Under the pieces are notes generated by a model that ran no database searches, had not been told where the DNA came from, and saw only the letters and a program-made list of their open reading frames with translations. Made by a program: the position numbers and the translations under genes. From NCBI GenBank assembly GCA_026397455.1, contig JAPLUX010000070.1, positions 1-6,073 of the forward strand: a stretch of 6,073 nucleotides of DNA, in the 5' to 3' direction. Source of the DNA: Candidatus Aenigmatarchaeota archaeon. Lineage in GTDB: Archaea > Aenigmatarchaeota > Aenigmatarchaeia > CG10238-14. Below, piece after piece: positions 1 to 5,357 of the stretch (within the stretch, counting starts at the first letter, position 1; every line of letters begins with the position of its first letter).

Positions 1-348
1 GTAATCAGGCGACTGTTCCCAATTCTTAGCGTATTCGATTTCTTTTGCCGTTGGCATGTGTTTGCGTTTGCAGGGATTATTGCAGTATTGACAGAATGTT
101 AGGAATACACCACGGACTGCCATCTGTGCCTCTTTTGTCAATGTACATGCACATCCGCCACAGTGAGGGCATTTTGTCCATTTGCACTTTGGACACCATT
201 CTTCATGCCCACTGATAGGGATTATTGCACCGCATTGGAAACAATAGTGCTGTTGTATCTCTGTCCCTTGGATTTTCTTGATGTTCTTTGGTATTTCAAA
301 ACGAAGCATATCTTCAATCGGGTTGATTGGTTTTTCTATTTTCTCCAT
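1..348 (-). CDS. Multi-cysteine zinc-ribbon protein, 3' partial
   Basis: Probably a zinc-binding protein of unknown partner. The frame runs from ATG 348 off the left edge without a stop, giving at least 116 residues; the ATG has an AGGAG site seven bases upstream. Eleven cysteines lie between residues 36 and 93: C36-x2-C39, C52-x2-C55, C60-x2-C63, C66-x-C68, then C86-x2-C89-x3-C93, with H34, H48, H62 and H97 nearby. This could hold two or three zinc ions. The first unit (YCFQCG...WCPKC) is a classic zinc ribbon; the second (KCPHCGGCAC, helix TLTKEAQMAVRGVFLTFC, QYCNNPC) has an order I associate with uncharacterised archaeal proteins. The gene is missing from my ordinary ORF reasoning only because it lacks a visible stop. 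Nucleic-acid binding or protein-protein contact are both possible. Confidence 0.85.
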   Translation of the reverse strand, partial: MEKIEKPINPIEDMLRFEIPKNIKKIQGTEIQQHYCFQCGAIIPISGHEEWCPKCKWTKCPHCGGCACTLTKEAQMAVRGVFLTFCQYCNNPCKRKHMPTAKEIEYAKNWEQSPDY

Positions 349-355
349 ATTTTTT

Positions 356-360
356 CTCCT
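356..360 (-). promoter_or_regulatory. Ribosome binding site AGGAG for the zinc-ribbon gene
   Basis: AGGAG stands seven bases before ATG 348, an ideal spacing, and shares its first A with the stop of the upstream gene. It is the strongest Shine-Dalgarno sequence of the window. Confidence 0.7.
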
Positions 361-818
361 TATTTTTTAAACCGTTTTTTTAAGTCTTTAGTGCACTCTT
401 CATAATCTTTCTGTGTACAAACTATAGCATGTTCAATATCTAATATATGACTAGAAACTCTCTCAAACTTTTCAACAAATTCGTTGTATTCATTAATAGA
501 CATTTCTCTTGGTTTAGTGTAGTATTTGGATGTCTTGATAAAAGCGATAACTTTGCCTGTTTCAATATTTCGTTTGGATAGTATGCGTGCAGTAAAATCA
601 GATGGAAAGCGGGAATTATAGACACGGCTCTCATGGACTACTTCTTTTTCCATATCTATTTGCAGTGTATCTTCCCCTGGTTTACTGTCTATTGTCTTTG
701 CTTCTTCTTTACTGAAGGCCCAAGCCCTCAATTTTTCAGTTTCTATAGTTGGCTCAAAAGCAGTATGAGGTAATTTCTCTCCTTTCTTCCAAGCTTTTTT
801 ATTTTTTCCTTCGTCCAT
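360..818 (-). CDS. Uncharacterised 152-residue charged protein with CxC-tail
   Basis: Unknown function. I choose ATG 818, 11 bases after the preceding stop. A TTG at 857 is in frame but would overlap the upstream gene by 28 bases. The ribosome binding site is weak (AAGAGAA about five bases before the ATG), so coupling is likely. The N-terminus (1-60) is Lys/Glu-rich and may be partly disordered. Residues 63-100 look strand-rich, with SRVYNSRFPSDFTARILSKR and ETGKVIAFIKTSKYY. Residues 106-152 are helical, ending in CTQKDYEECTKDLKKRFKK (C134, C142). That tail and an FTxR...E[ST]G stretch resemble parts of the DUF7447-like protein at 3428-3748, but too weakly to assign the family. The stop TAA contributes to the AGGAG site of the next gene. 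Confidence 0.8.
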   Translation of the reverse strand: MDEGKNKKAWKKGEKLPHTAFEPTIETEKLRAWAFSKEEAKTIDSKPGEDTLQIDMEKEVVHESRVYNSRFPSDFTARILSKRNIETGKVIAFIKTSKYYTKPREMSINEYNEFVEKFERVSSHILDIEHAIVCTQKDYEECTKDLKKRFKK

Positions 819-829
819 ATTAAGTTCTC

Positions 830-1078
830 TTATAATATTCCTTTTCGTTTCAGGCAATCTTCAAAATAGGTATGGCTGAAGGGGTCGCTATCAGCTTTGC
901 ATTGCATGATTTCCATTTTAAACAGTTTTACTATCTCTTGTGCCTTCGTTTGGCAATAGCCTTGCAAATCGCTTGTGGTCATAGTGTTGTAGAGGTCGTC
1001 TTTCACCTGTTCATGCACTAGACCGAGTAACACATCGCTTACATTCATTTCCAATAAAATTTGTTCTTTATCTCGCAT
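830..1078 (-). CDS. Uncharacterised 82-residue helical protein
   Basis: Unknown function. ATG 1078 follows GAGTGATG with an AAAA spacer, a fair match to the archaeal complement, and overlaps the 43-residue gene by 11 bases. The product appears almost wholly helical: residues 3-30 (KEQILLEMNVSDVLLGLVHE region), 43-61 (KTAQE-like helix running into KLFKMEIMQC) and 70-79 (TYFEDCLKRKG). It has Cys42, Cys60 and Cys75 and a slightly basic C-terminus. No DNA-binding motif is clear, though size and helix content would allow a small regulator or adaptor. The stop is 11 bases before the next ATG. Confidence 0.8.
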   Translation of the reverse strand: MRDKEQILLEMNVSDVLLGLVHEQVKDDLYNTMTTSDLQGYCQTKAQEIVKLFKMEIMQCKADSDPFSHTYFEDCLKRKGIL

Positions 1079-1199
1079 TTTTCATCACTCTCTCTTTCAC
1101 TCCAACGATACCTACAGTCAATGTGCCGTCTTTAATATATTTTAGGATTTGCCTATCGAATGGGTCTCTTTTATTTAAGACTTCCTTGTAAGTTTTCAT
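1068..1199 (-). CDS. Small 43-residue basic protein, translationally coupled
   Basis: A short gene easily missed by length cut-offs; function unknown. Its ATG (1197-1199) overlaps the stop of the 408-residue gene in the classic ATGA arrangement. GAGGA stands four to five bases upstream, inside that gene's last codons. The product begins MKTYKEVLNKRDPFDRQILK, continues with a YIKDGTLTVGIVGVKERV segment, and ends KNAR before TAA at 1068-1070. It is basic (many Lys and Arg), has no cysteine, and looks like a helix followed by a short beta-hairpin. The 3' end overlaps the next gene by 11 bases. Coupling, a good ribosome binding site and filling of an otherwise empty 117-base gap support it; the small size leaves some doubt. 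Confidence 0.65.
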   Translation of the reverse strand: MKTYKEVLNKRDPFDRQILKYIKDGTLTVGIVGVKERVMKNAR

Positions 1200-2422
1200 A
1201 AGTCCTCATGCACTAGGACTATTGCGTTCTTTTCTTGTTTTCCTTTTCGTTGCCAGCAGAATTGCACAGGTTCCTCACGGAATGACTTTTCGCCTACGCC
1301 AAGATACGATTCAAATTCATTGTGAAGGTCATCAAAAAAGTTCTGTTTTTCAAAATCCATTCTCTCCTGCATTCTTTCGTCTGTTACGTCCTCTGCCATC
1401 TCTTCTTTGTATTTCTCCCGTATTTTCTTGAACAGCTTTTGTCTGTCTTTTTCTTTCATGTTGACATAATTGTTAAGTGTTTTCTGCCCCTGCGGGTACA
1501 ATTCGTTGATTTTGTTTTCAATGAACTCATCCTCAAGAAAATCTCTTGTGTCTTTTTCAAATTCATTTGAGAAATCATAATATTGTATGCTTTTTTTGAA
1601 GTTTACAGCGTCTTCTTTCTTTTTGAAACATGCACAGGGATAATTGTTGTAATCGTTCCAGCAGACACGATGGCCTTCTTCGATTTCAGCGTTGCGTGCC
1701 ATGTAGTCGCCTGTCCAACGAGCTCTCTTTTCCGCAATAGCAATCATCAAATCCCAGTTCATCTCCCAGAATGGAAACTCTGCATAACCACCCCAACCAA
1801 TGATGCTGTCCGTAATCATATCCACCCATTTTTTTTCCAGTGGCAACGGCTGTATTTTTACGCAGGTAAGCGATGTTGATAGTTCAAGATTCATTCCCTC
1901 TGCTTTTCTGGGTTCCATTACCTCAAGGTTTTCATCCATAGCATCTGCAACAATACCTGCTGTAGCCATTGGTTTTTTCTTACCAAGCCATTTGATTGCA
2001 TCTGTTCTTTCGCCCATCACATATTCGTTCGGGCAACCTTTTATTTTCTCCTCGACTATCTTTGTAACTGGATTGCCAAGATAATCAACCATTTCTTTGC
2101 CGACCATTCTGGCTTTTACTGGATGTCCATTTTCGTCGGTTCGTATTACCTCTGTTTTCTTTATTTTGTCTATTGGCTTAATGATTGTTGCATCTTGAAG
2201 ACATGCTTCCTCAACGCCTATTGTACCAACAGGGCATACATTGAATTTGCAGAACTCCGATTCATCAACATTGGGTACATTGACATCTATCTCATGCATC
2301 TCATTGTTGGCCCTCACATAATGCTTTCCTGGACTGAAATCCCGTCCCCTTAATGATTCGTTAATACTAGAATCGTCAGAATAGACTGTCTTTGTCCAAC
2401 AGGCTATACGCATCTGTTTCAT
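1196..2422 (-). CDS. Large uncharacterised protein (408 aa) with Trp-rich centre and charged helical C-terminus
   Basis: This is the largest gene of the window; its function is unknown. ATG 2422 follows GGAG with a five-base spacer (GGAGTAAAAATG); an internal ATG at 2413 would remove three residues. Residues 1-130 are strand- and turn-rich with CKFNVCPVG (C58, C63), C74 and C130. Residues 199-255 form a Trp-rich segment (W199, W210, W219, W223, W236, W255) with GWGGYAEFPFWEMNWD. C254, C263 and C265 form a cluster (YPCACFKKK). Residues 268-382 are strongly charged and helical, rich in E, K, D and F, possibly a coiled coil or scaffold-like arm. Ten cysteines in all. No signal peptide or membrane span is seen, and no enzyme motif was found. 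The stop overlaps the next start as ATGA. It could be a virion or other structural protein, but that is a guess from size alone. Confidence 0.9.
   Translation of the reverse strand: MKQMRIACWTKTVYSDDSSINESLRGRDFSPGKHYVRANNEMHEIDVNVPNVDESEFCKFNVCPVGTIGVEEACLQDATIIKPIDKIKKTEVIRTDENGHPVKARMVGKEMVDYLGNPVTKIVEEKIKGCPNEYVMGERTDAIKWLGKKKPMATAGIVADAMDENLEVMEPRKAEGMNLELSTSLTCVKIQPLPLEKKWVDMITDSIIGWGGYAEFPFWEMNWDLMIAIAEKRARWTGDYMARNAEIEEGHRVCWNDYNNYPCACFKKKEDAVNFKKSIQYYDFSNEFEKDTRDFLEDEFIENKINELYPQGQKTLNNYVNMKEKDRQKLFKKIREKYKEEMAEDVTDERMQERMDFEKQNFFDDLHNEFESYLGVGEKSFREEPVQFCWQRKGKQEKNAIVLVHEDL
1203..1207 (-). promoter_or_regulatory. Ribosome binding site GAGGA for the 43-residue gene
   Basis: GAGGA is placed with a three-base spacer before the ATG at 1197-1199, within the final codons of the 408-residue gene. 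It is the main support for calling the small gene. Confidence 0.55.
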
Positions 2423-2424
2423 TT

Positions 2425-2982
2425 TTACTCCGTTTCCGCTCTCATTATATCTAATTCTGTTGCAAGTTTAAACATTTCACCTTCAGGGTATTCATTGCCT
2501 GATGGGTTTTTGAAGACAAAACTGCCTCTATCCATAAACCAAGGCTCGTAATAAATATCAGTGCCCTTTGGAAAACGTAATGCCCTTTCCCCATCTAGCA
2601 CATCAATTAGAACGGAACCTGTTTCAACACTTATTCGTCTAACTATGTTTTTCCTAATTAGGTTGATTATCACTGCCTTATCGCCTGGTTCTCCCAAGTC
2701 ACCCATTTTTCCTACAACATATAGGGGTTTTTCATATGCATCAATGAAACTACGCTTTTTAGATGGATGGCTGATTATACCGTATGTTTTTTCACCTGAT
2801 TTCTGGTCATAACTTATTGGAAATATAACATCTGGGAAACTATATTCTTGGTCATCCTTTCCTTTGCAAGATGAATTGATGCCGAGATGCCACTCGCAAT
2901 ATTTCATTCTAACATTTTTACCTTTGATGTCACAAATTATTGCACCTTTTTCGTCTTGTTCGCATACCGTTGGTAGTTTCAT
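2425..2982 (-). CDS. Uncharacterised 185-residue protein with N-terminal four-cysteine module
   Basis: Unknown function. ATG 2982 follows AGGAT by three bases, and that site overlaps the upstream stop. The first 40 residues contain C7-x9-C17-x11-C29-x9-C39 with H32 between, a symmetric spacing that could bind one zinc or form two Cys-paired turns; the first pair encloses DEKG. The remainder is beta-rich. It includes VIFPISYDQKSGEKTYGII (52-70), YVVGKMGDLGEPGDKAVIINLI (88-109), a strand-rich stretch with SVLIDVLDGERALRFPKGTDI (123-143) and a Trp/Tyr/Phe patch YYEPWFMDRGSF (144-155), then a short helix at the end. No family is recognised. The large downstream gene starts two bases after the stop, and this gene's final codons carry its GGAG site. 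Confidence 0.85.
   Translation of the reverse strand: MKLPTVCEQDEKGAIICDIKGKNVRMKYCEWHLGINSSCKGKDDQEYSFPDVIFPISYDQKSGEKTYGIISHPSKKRSFIDAYEKPLYVVGKMGDLGEPGDKAVIINLIRKNIVRRISVETGSVLIDVLDGERALRFPKGTDIYYEPWFMDRGSFVFKNPSGNEYPEGEMFKLATELDIMRAETE
2428..2431 (-). promoter_or_regulatory. Ribosome binding site GGAG for the 408-residue gene
   Basis: GGAG lies five bases before ATG 2422 and within the last codons of the preceding gene (GAG ACG GAG TAA). Confidence 0.6.
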
Positions 2983-2988
2983 TTTATC

Positions 2989-3435
2989 CTACTTCCATTT
3001 GACTAATCCAACGCCGTCTATCTTCTCTTTTAGCATGGTTGGTTTAACTGCAAATAAAAACTTAGGCAGTTCCTTGTTTTCCGTTAGTGTCTTATCTGTT
3101 TTAATTTTTAGAAATGCACCTTTTTCATGCGTGTGTTCTACATATGGTACTTGGCATTTACCGTTTTTGTCATGCCATGCACAAGACGGCCCTTTTCGTT
3201 CTAAGTCTTCAATAGCAGCATCACCAAGCATACCCATAAAATGGTCTGATGCATGTGCCACGTGTTTTGGACCTATCATAAAAGGATGCGGTTTGAAATT
3301 AATGCCCATTATCGAATCGAAATAATAACTGCCTTCTTTACCGATGCATACGTCGTCAGCATATTTTCCCTCTATTGCTTCGCATCCCATTTTCGTCATG
3401 TTTTTGCATAACTCTTTTTCCAGTTTTTCATCCAT
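2989..3435 (-). CDS. Uncharacterised His/Cys-rich protein, possible metal-binding, phage-type (148 aa)
   Basis: Function unknown. The N-terminus has Cys10, Cys18 and Cys30; the last two form a C-x11-C unit with a layout like that of the 229-residue neighbour. Residues 55-70 read GPKHVAHASDHFMGML, with H58-x2-H61-x3-H65. Residues 85-103 hold C85-x2-H88-x5-C94-x6-H101-x-H103, including PYVEHTH. I recall uncharacterised phage and archaeal proteins with the same order (PKHVAHASDH-x-GGMLG...AI...E...C...C...Y-x-EH), so a metal site is plausible, but no activity is known. ATG 3435 overlaps the preceding gene by eight bases (ATGGATGA). A GAGGAG lies 13 bases upstream, farther than usual, so re-initiation after the DUF7447-like gene is likely. 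The next gene follows after six bases. Confidence 0.85.
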   Translation of the reverse strand: MDEKLEKELCKNMTKMGCEAIEGKYADDVCIGKEGSYYFDSIMGINFKPHPFMIGPKHVAHASDHFMGMLGDAAIEDLERKGPSCAWHDKNGKCQVPYVEHTHEKGAFLKIKTDKTLTENKELPKFLFAVKPTMLKEKIDGVGLVKWK

Positions 3436-3748
3436 ATATCTTCTTCAACTCCTCTCTGCATATTTCAACATCATCTTTTTCTATCATACAATAGGCAAAA
3501 TCTTCTGCTTGGAAACGGTCTTTGAACTCTTGAAACTTGCCAATTGTTCTAATCCAACCGCTTTCTTTGTTGAACTCTCTGACTGTAAAAAGGCGTGGGG
3601 CTTTTTCATCAAATTGCTCACTCGTAATAAAATATTTATCTTCAATTAATTCGCTTTCTACTTTTGAATTGAAAAACCTCATCGTACTTTCGGTAAAATA
3701 GTATTGTCCTTTTTCCTCGTTTATCCGCTTGACATCTTCCATGTTCAT
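3428..3748 (-). CDS. DUF7447-like protein (106 aa)
   Basis: Function unknown. The core, residues 16-84, reads YYFTESTMRFFNSKV, then YFITSEQF, then PRLFTVREFN, then IGKFQEFKDR. From memory this order of motifs (FT-x-x-TMRFFNS, F-[IV]-TSE-x-F, PR-x-[FY]-TVR-x-FN) is that of DUF7447, a small beta-rich family found in phages, proviruses and archaea, with no known activity. The C-terminus continues as an acidic helix with C87-x9-C97 and the tail CREELKKIYG. The start is uncertain: ATG 3748 lies four bases after the upstream stop and has no good ribosome binding site, so translation may be coupled. A TTG at 3760 would add four residues. The last eight bases overlap the next gene. Confidence 0.85.
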   Translation of the reverse strand: MNMEDVKRINEEKGQYYFTESTMRFFNSKVESELIEDKYFITSEQFDEKAPRLFTVREFNKESGWIRTIGKFQEFKDRFQAEDFAYCMIEKDDVEICREELKKIYG

Positions 3749-3752
3749 TTTA

Positions 3753-4442
3753 TCAATCAACTCTGCTTTCTATATCGGCACGAATGCCAAGAAGAGCAAG
3801 TTCTTTTTGTAATTCGCTATACATCTTATTTGCAAAATTCATGCTTTGGCATTCCATTGCATCCCTTTCAGGATACCTAAAAATCAAAGTATAACCGCCC
3901 CTAAAACTATCCTTCCATATCTCTAGTTCGTTGAATTTATAATCATTTGCTTGGTTTTCTTTTTTGTGTCCATATTTTTTAATGAACAAGACTAGAGGGT
4001 CCCTACCATTTATGTGTAAGTTTACAAAACCGCATGGGAACCAATTATCACCAACCTCTGCCCTAAATTTATCCTGCTGAGCTAAAACTCTTTGTACCGC
4101 TTCTTTCAAAGTTTCTTCATTAAATGGTCTGTGTTCCGTTGTCGATATGCTTACCATCGGTACGCCGTCTTTAGTCTGAACAAATCCAATTGGTCTAGTT
4201 GGTGGGTTAATCCTTTCCAGTTCTAATCTCTCAAGCATCTTGAAATTACGTTCTGACAAAAGCGACAATTCAGCAAGAGGTATTTCGCATAATTTAAGTT
4301 TACTTCCCCATACATCTGTACGTCTTCCACGCATCTCTGGACACTCTAAATTTGCCTCTTTAATATAATCATCATTAACATAGCAAAAATCACCGTTTAT
4401 GGTACCACCTATCTTTTTACAAACTAGAGCGTTTTCTAACAT
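3753..4442 (-). CDS. Uncharacterised phage/archaeal-type protein with C-terminal PCGF...SRVD domain (229 aa)
   Basis: Biochemical role unknown. ATG 4442 is chosen because GTGAT, the archaeal GGTGAT-type site, lies four bases upstream. The GTG at 4451 overlaps that site and is a poorer start. The N-terminus has a paired-cysteine turn VCKKIGGTINGDFC (C8, C20), a pattern (C-x3-GG-x6-C) I recall from other phage and archaeal proteins. Residues 55-125 are mainly helical. The C-terminal domain (about 128-229) has WFPCGF (134-139), LHINGRDPLVLFIKKYG, a GGY strand near 182, CQSMNF (198-203), a helix and a terminal GIRADIESRVD. From memory this matches an uncharacterised family in phages and prokaryotes with the pattern PCGFA...GG...QS...GI-A...SR-D. 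The DUF7447-like gene follows four bases later. Confidence 0.85.
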   Translation of the reverse strand: MLENALVCKKIGGTINGDFCYVNDDYIKEANLECPEMRGRRTDVWGSKLKLCEIPLAELSLLSERNFKMLERLELERINPPTRPIGFVQTKDGVPMVSISTTEHRPFNEETLKEAVQRVLAQQDKFRAEVGDNWFPCGFVNLHINGRDPLVLFIKKYGHKKENQANDYKFNELEIWKDSFRGGYTLIFRYPERDAMECQSMNFANKMYSELQKELALLGIRADIESRVD

Positions 4443-4446
4443 TCCA

Positions 4447-4451
4447 ATCAC
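4447..4451 (-). promoter_or_regulatory. Ribosome binding site GTGAT for the 3753-4442 gene
   Basis: GTGAT matches the GGTGAT portion of the archaeal 16S complement and lies four bases before ATG 4442. It discounts the GTG at 4451 as the start. Confidence 0.55.
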
Positions 4452-4463
4452 TTTTCTAATTAA

Positions 4464-4853
4464 TTATAATGTGTCAATAAAATCTTTTATTTTTTTAATT
4501 TCATTTACAGTTGACGGGTCGTATTTCTTTGTCTCACAGATTATCGGTATGACTTCAGTTATGAAGCCCTCTGGGACTTCCTCAGTTGCTCCTAAATACT
4601 GATAACAGGTTTTTGCTTCCCCTTTCCGTATGATGTTACCCAAGAAGGTCTGTATAAGTTTCTTGTTCTCATGGACAGATATTCCTGCCACTTGAGAATA
4701 ATTTGCATCCGATATGCCGAATTTAGGATTATGTCTGTCCCATACAAGAAAACGGACATCCTTTTTGCCTGATTCTTCAAGATGTTCACGTTTGAAAACG
4801 ATAATCTGCCTTGGGTCGTTGCCATCTTGCAATTTATATGCTGCTATTTTCAT
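4464..4853 (-). CDS. Uncharacterised 129-residue protein
   Basis: Unknown function. Two ATGs are in frame, at 4874 and 4853. The second is chosen because GTGAGG lies directly upstream of it (GAGG with a three-base spacer), and the overlap with the preceding gene is then 20 rather than 41 bases. The protein begins MKIAAYKLQDGND and has a mixed strand/helix look: strands near 1-8, 16-20 and 33-38, a region with GISDANYSQVAGISV (46-60), a helix about 61-77, and a charged helix at the C-terminus (115-128). Cys83 and Cys106 are isolated and form no evident metal site. No signal peptide or membrane span is visible. It sits 21 bases upstream of the 229-residue gene. The family is not recognised. Confidence 0.8.
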   Translation of the reverse strand: MKIAAYKLQDGNDPRQIIVFKREHLEESGKKDVRFLVWDRHNPKFGISDANYSQVAGISVHENKKLIQTFLGNIIRKGEAKTCYQYLGATEEVPEGFITEVIPIICETKKYDPSTVNEIKKIKDFIDTL

Positions 4854-5076
4854 GTTCCTCACACCAATTTCCATTTTTGTCGCATTTCAAAACTTTTTTA
4901 ACATTGAAATATTTTTGGATGATTCTTGCAGATTTGTTCATGTCTCTGATAAACTCTTTCATTTCACCTTCGGTTGCAAATGTCTTTTCCAATTCAATTT
5001 GTTTACCATGGTACTGTTCAGGGTCATCTGGATAGTTTTCCTGTTCCCAAACCAGTTTCCATTGTTTTTTAGTCAT
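4834..5076 (-). CDS. Uncharacterised 80-residue protein with C-terminal Cys/His cluster
   Basis: Unknown function. A GTG at 5109 is open in frame, but ATG 5076 is preferred: it follows GGGTGGG by a few bases and overlaps the upstream stop in the sequence ATGACTAA. The N-terminal part is Trp-rich (W6, W10) and includes YPDDPEQYHGK. The middle (about 36-58) is probably a helix. The C-terminus carries KCDKNGNWCEEH (C65, C72, H75), a small turn with three potential metal ligands. The coding end overlaps the next gene by 20 bases, and the next gene's ribosome binding site lies on the codons of this Cys cluster, so both are constrained together. No membrane segment or signal peptide is seen. Confidence 0.8.
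   Translation of the reverse strand: MTKKQWKLVWEQENYPDDPEQYHGKQIELEKTFATEGEMKEFIRDMNKSARIIQKYFNVKKVLKCDKNGNWCEEHENSSI
4857..4862 (-). promoter_or_regulatory. Ribosome binding site GTGAGG for the 4464-4853 gene
   Basis: The core GAGG ends three bases before ATG 4853. It supports this start over the in-frame ATG at 4874 and lies on codons of the preceding gene's Cys/His cluster. Confidence 0.6.
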
Positions 5077-5296
5077 TATGCCCACCCATATCAATTGCTT
5101 TTCGTTCACCTGCTTCGTCCATCGCTTCGGCTATCATCAGTATATTTTCTCCAGTTCTTGGTAAATTGTATGTATCAAGCCAATGTTTTGCCTCGTCAAT
5201 CCAAGTATCTTTTTCCGTCCAACAATTTATAGAGCCATCTTTATCCATCTTGCAGACTAACGGTTCCTGAAAATTAATATTTCTTGTAGTAGCCAT
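5069..5296 (-). CDS. Uncharacterised 75-residue acidic protein with C-x9-C turn, probable first gene of a transcript
   Basis: Unknown function. I take ATG 5296, which gives the sensible N-terminus MATTRNINFQ. An in-frame ATG at 5305 (78 residues) is an equal alternative if the transcript is leaderless, and a TTG at 5323 is unlikely. No Shine-Dalgarno sequence precedes either ATG, unlike most genes here, and a TATA-like box lies about 30 bases upstream. Residues 14-26 hold a paired-cysteine turn, VCKMDKDGSINCW (C15, C25), like those in neighbouring products. The rest is predicted to be helical (about 31-44 and 49-63) and acidic. The last codons overlap the next gene by eight bases (ATGACTAA), indicating translational coupling to it. 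Confidence 0.75.
   Translation of the reverse strand: MATTRNINFQEPLVCKMDKDGSINCWTEKDTWIDEAKHWLDTYNLPRTGENILMIAEAMDEAGERKAIDMGGHND
5081..5087 (-). promoter_or_regulatory. Ribosome binding site GGGTGGG for the 4834-5076 gene
   Basis: It lies inside the end of the upstream gene, four bases before ATG 5076. It decides this ATG over the upstream in-frame GTG at 5109. Confidence 0.6.
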
Positions 5297-5324
5297 AATA
5301 ATCATAAAAATAATCAACTGCAAT

Positions 5325-5333
5325 CTATTTAAG
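5325..5333 (-). promoter_or_regulatory. Putative archaeal TATA box (box A) in the main intergenic gap
   Basis: Read on the minus strand, the bases are CTTAAATAG, close to the TTTAWATA-type box A of archaeal promoters. It lies in the only sizeable gap of the window. With the usual 25-27 base distance from box centre to start, transcription would begin near 5302-5304, at or just before the ATG codons at 5305 and 5296. The next gene lacks a Shine-Dalgarno sequence, which fits a leaderless or very short leader. No clear purine-rich BRE is seen upstream. A chance AT-rich match cannot be excluded. Confidence 0.4.
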
Positions 5334-5347
5334 AGCTACTACAAAAG

Positions 5348-5357
5348 AAGTATACTT
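5348..5357. repeat. 10-bp perfect palindrome AAGTATACTT
   Basis: The palindrome overlaps the stop of the 121-residue gene (stop 5356-5358) and ends 14 bases before the TATA-like element. It could bind a dimeric regulator of the downstream run. It is too short and AT-rich, with no loop, to form a convincing terminator hairpin, although a pyrimidine-rich CTTTTG follows it on the minus strand. Confidence 0.3.

Noticed and set aside
163..405. Plus-strand open frame of 80 codons over the zinc-ribbon gene
   Set aside because: It is the antisense of a gene with a strong AGGAG site and clear zinc-ribbon motifs; composition is shadow-like (F, L, C and W from reversed codons).
440..634. Minus-strand 64-codon frame inside the 152-residue gene
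   Set aside because: It is wholly nested in another frame of the same strand with no ribosome binding site or independent support.
819..857. TTG start at 857 for the 152-residue protein
   Set aside because: It would overlap the upstream gene by 28 bases with a rare start codon, while ATG 818 sits just after that gene's stop.
4443..4463. TTATAATTAATTAG as a promoter for the 229-residue gene
   Set aside because: It lies only about 20 bases before the ATG, so transcription would start inside the gene; it is more likely just an AT-rich spacer.
4714..5232. Longest plus-strand open frame (172 codons)
   Set aside because: It is antisense to three coupled minus-strand genes, rich in F, S and L as expected of reverse-strand translation, and has no ribosome binding site or family resemblance.
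5342..5357. AAGTATACTT plus CTTTTG as a terminator
   Set aside because: The palindrome has no loop, little GC and no sustained T tract; it is kept only as a possible operator-like repeat.
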